Of a stretch of 64,000 nucleotides of DNA, positions 61,102 to 64,000 are shown piece after piece. How positions within the stretch are numbered: position 1 is the stretch's first letter; every line of letters starts with the position of its first letter. The notes below the pieces were generated by a model that saw only the letters and a list, made by a program, of their open reading frames with translations, did not search any database and was not told the DNA's origin. Source of the DNA: Chrysaora quinquecirrha (lineage: Eukaryota; Cnidaria; Scyphozoa; Semaeostomeae; Pelagiidae); contig JACTAT010000002.1 of NCBI GenBank assembly GCA_014526335.1, positions 4,673,832 to 4,737,831 on the forward strand. Direction: 5' to 3'. Both the position numbers and the translations under genes were made by a program.

Positions 61102-64000
61102 TTTTTTTGCCCTGAAAAATGACGAATATAGATTCAGTTTTTAGAAAGTTCCACCAGCTTGTTTCTTCAGAAGAATTCTTTGAGCGTTTCGATTTTTCTC
61201 GCTGGGATATTTTTCGACGCTCCTCTCTTTGTTCTTGATAGAAGTCTCAGTTATGTGACGTACCAGTTTTATTCAATAGATTTTTGCTTTTAATATTTTA
61301 TAAGAACATAAGATCAACGTGGACAAGATAGTGTATAGCGCATGCTCATGACCTTGTTTTACGCCAATGCGGGTAGCAAAATAGCTCAACGATGAAAGTA
61401 CTGTGGATGGAAAAATGTTCTTGTGTTGTGTTGTATAATACTAAGAATTTGAGATAGATACATGCGATTCAAGGAAGAAATTGAGTTTGCTAAGATCAAG
61501 ATAATGTAGAATGAGTTGAAGATTAATATGCGTAGCATGTAAAAAACACTTACCTCTCTCTCCAATGATAAGGCTATACCGTCTTACCCGTCTGCTACCC
61601 TCAATTCAAATGAAAGATCAAAGGACCATAAGTTGAATTTCTTACGGCTGATAACCTCAGTGAAAGTAAGCGCAGGTAGACTAGCTGCGATCAACAAACC
61701 GTTAACGGGTCAATGGCATGATCATTGAATCTAGAACAGGTTTGACAGCAGGTGAAGCACCGTTCATTTGCACCATCCATTGTTTTTCTTCTCCTCTGCT
61801 CAAATGATCGATCTGTTTTCGCTTCTGCTCATGCGTACGCTCTGGTTTTTTTTGTAAACATTGTGTCCATGATCATGGATGCTGTTCAAAGCCTGTCTTT
61901 CGATTCTGATAAATAATTCTAGAAACTTCATTCAAAACATGTAAAGCATGTTCAGAAAACGAGTTTTTTGCTGTTCTAGAAAATAGTGCTTTGCTTGAGA
62001 TTCCAATTTATTCCCCTGGCCTCTTCTATTTGCTGTTCATAGCTTGCCTTTCGATTCTAATTAATGACTCTGGTAACTTGCTTCGTGACATACATAAAGC
62101 CAAAGCATGCTCAGAGTTTTTGTCTATTCTAGATAATTATTCAGGAGATACTAAACTCCCTGTAAAGCTAGCCTATTCTATTTGCTTTTTCTAGCCTGCC
62201 TTTTCAAATTTTCATCAATTACTCTACATACTTGATTCATAACATGTAAAGCAGGCTCAGGGATTGAGTTCTTTGTCTATTTTAGAAAATTTGCCTTTGC
62301 AAGACCTCGAGATACTAAGCTATCTTTCTATACTTGGCCTGGTTTATTTGCTGTTTATAGCCTAGCCTGCCTTTTGATTCGGATAGATAACCCTACCAAC
62401 TTCTTCATAACACGAAAAGCATGCTCCAAATTCTAGTCTATTCAATTCTAGAACATGGTCCAATTTATCTTCCTGGGCTTGGCTTGACTTATTGTAGAGA
62501 AAGTTGCCTGTGCTCGAGATTCTCATTCATTTTCTTTGGCCTTTGCCTAGCTAGTTCCCTGGGGGTACTTCAATATGTAGACATACCAGACGTGCCGCTC
62601 ATATGGATGGGTTTTTTCGACTGAATTTCTCTACACATGGGTCTGATATTCTGCTCGATTCTGGTTGATGGGTTGGTATTTTAGGATTTTCTTACCAAAA
62701 GGTCCCATTATGATTTACCGCAAAGTGGCTGACAACCTTTCTACTTTGTTTTTTGCTTTCCAAACGATGAATTAGCAGCAACAACAGAGCTCAGTCACAT
62801 TGATTGCAAAGAATCGCCGTCAGATTCGATTTTGCGAGACCTTTCGTGAATTCTAGCACTGTAAAAGGGTTTTAAAATCAACCAAATTCATACACAAGGG
62901 CTTGAAATTTCCTGATTTTCATGCAAATGGGTCAGAAATCCTTGAAAATCCTATCATACAAATGGGTCCTTTGTCAAAGTCCAGATTCACGTCTAATCAT
63001 GGACACATTGAAGTACCCCCCCCCGGGGATATGCGTATATAACGCGTATACAAACACGCAGTTTCAATCCCTTGTTAGAAGCGGTAGGTAGGAAGCCTGC
63101 TAAGTCCAATTTAGGCATTATTAGATTTCTATTCACCCTGCAACGCTAGTTTTGCGTGCTTAGTTTCAGTTTCTTCTTTTAGGAGTATTTTCAATTTTAG
63201 TTTGCCTCTTGCCAAAGAGCACAAATGGCCTATTCTCCGTTCTTGAGACACAACAAAACCAAACTGACTGCTATTTTGATGTGTATTTTGATATTTAAAA
63301 ATAATTGTGCATTTTTTATGGCATGAGTTTGTATGTATCTCAGCGTTCAGAGTGTTTTAAGTCGTTTTTCCAGCCTTCAGAAAGGTCCATTTTTCCCAAA
63401 ATTTGTAACAACATATATGCACCAAGCTCACAGCTGTAAACAGCCTTTTATTACCTATATTATTGTCATTTGCGCTGGGATACTGGGCATTTATGATGTT
63501 TTCAACTTCTAGACAGCTGGGTTTCTTATAATTACCCCCGCAAAAAATAAAGACATCTCAGTTTGAAGTTGTTTCAGGGGGCAAATTATAACTCCATTTA
63601 GTTTTCCAGTCGCAAATTGTCACTTTTCAGGCTAATCTTATTTTACTTATAAGAATTTTTTAGTTTCATGGTGCAGTTAGTTTACGCTTTGAAATCCAGC
63701 CCTTTCAATTGTGATTAAGTTTAGAGAAGGCTGAGTGCGTTTTCATGAGGAGCACAGCTTTCCTGTTTACCGTTTTTGCTTCGCTTTTCAGAAACAACGC
63801 AGAGTAATTGGAAAGAACAACAGAAACAACAACAACAGCCTTTATTCTATATCTAATCCCAGGATGACGATTTGATTTCAGTGTTTTGGCGCGAATTTCC
63901 ACAAAACGAGGCCGAAATGATTAAAGCGAGACTTTTTCTATTTTTCTGACAGAACAGATAACGGCCTTCACGTTCGTTTGCTTGATTTCCTAATAAAAAG
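61102..64000. other. 5' flank of gene H and downstream intergenic
   Basis: No gene is supported. The segment contains a diverged tandem repeat (61880-62460) and otherwise AT-rich sequence with short featureless frames. The promoter of gene H should lie just beyond 61101. Confidence 0.55.
61880..62460 (+). repeat. Diverged ~150-170-bp tandem repeat, four units
   Basis: Units begin near 61881, 62032, 62180 and 62350. Each has a TTTGCTG-TTCATAGC-TGCCTTTCGATTC-like start, an ACATGTAAAGCATGCTCAG middle and a TTTGTCTATTCTAGA-like end. Divergence is large, so this is an old local satellite. Confidence 0.65.

Overview
This is an animal genomic window, almost certainly from a cnidarian. The deciding evidence is a true minicollagen gene (signal peptide, Lys-Arg propeptide site, cysteine-rich domain (CRD) of the form C-x3-C-x3-C-x3-C-x3-CC, polyproline, 14 Gly-X-Y triplets, then two more CRDs). 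Minicollagens are restricted to cnidarians and their myxozoan relatives, where they build the nematocyst capsule wall. The DNA is AT-rich, has short phase-1 exons in long introns, and is full of simple repeats, SINEs and MITE-like inverted repeats. The class within Cnidaria cannot be decided from the sequence alone.

Layout. On the plus strand, 3347-6255 is a three-exon Dickkopf-like gene with both cysteine-rich domains and a very short linker. From 13.5 to 61.1 kb, seven genes lie head-to-tail on the minus strand, each separated by about 2-5 kb: gene A 13503-17731, gene B 21186-25186, gene C 29802-36064, gene E 38735-43729, gene F 45983-48803, gene G 51627-55722 and gene H 59428-61101 (letters are mine; D is not used). 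I rebuilt them by hand from splice sites, reading phase and CRD spacing. H is the only one with a collagen triple helix. The other six share signal peptide, charged or Lys/His-rich spacer, Gln/Pro-rich linker and C-terminal polyproline plus CRDs (3 in A, 2.5 in B, 9 in C, 7 in E, 1 in F, 3 in G), but no Gly-X-Y domain. C also has a ShKT domain on its own exon.

Shared construction. Almost every intron in the cluster is phase 1, so exons are symmetric cassettes. B, C and G carry short exons, often exactly 57 bp, that encode about 19-residue amphipathic helices with a common pattern. This points to one locally expanding family that duplicates whole genes, helix exons and CRDs. Capsule-wall proteins cross-linked through CRD disulfides and stiffened by polyproline are the natural functional inference; expression has not been tested.

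Integrity. A, E, G, H and the Dickkopf-like gene read through cleanly. B and C each need one 1-base frame correction, both next to an AAAAG run. F needs five, so it is either a decaying pseudogene or a badly assembled locus.

The rest is noncoding: six plus-strand copies of one tRNA-derived SINE, a second SINE, several MITE-like families, LINE 3' fragments, a 152-bp tandem duplication 5' of gene A, a minisatellite in gene C, and long micro- and hexanucleotide arrays.
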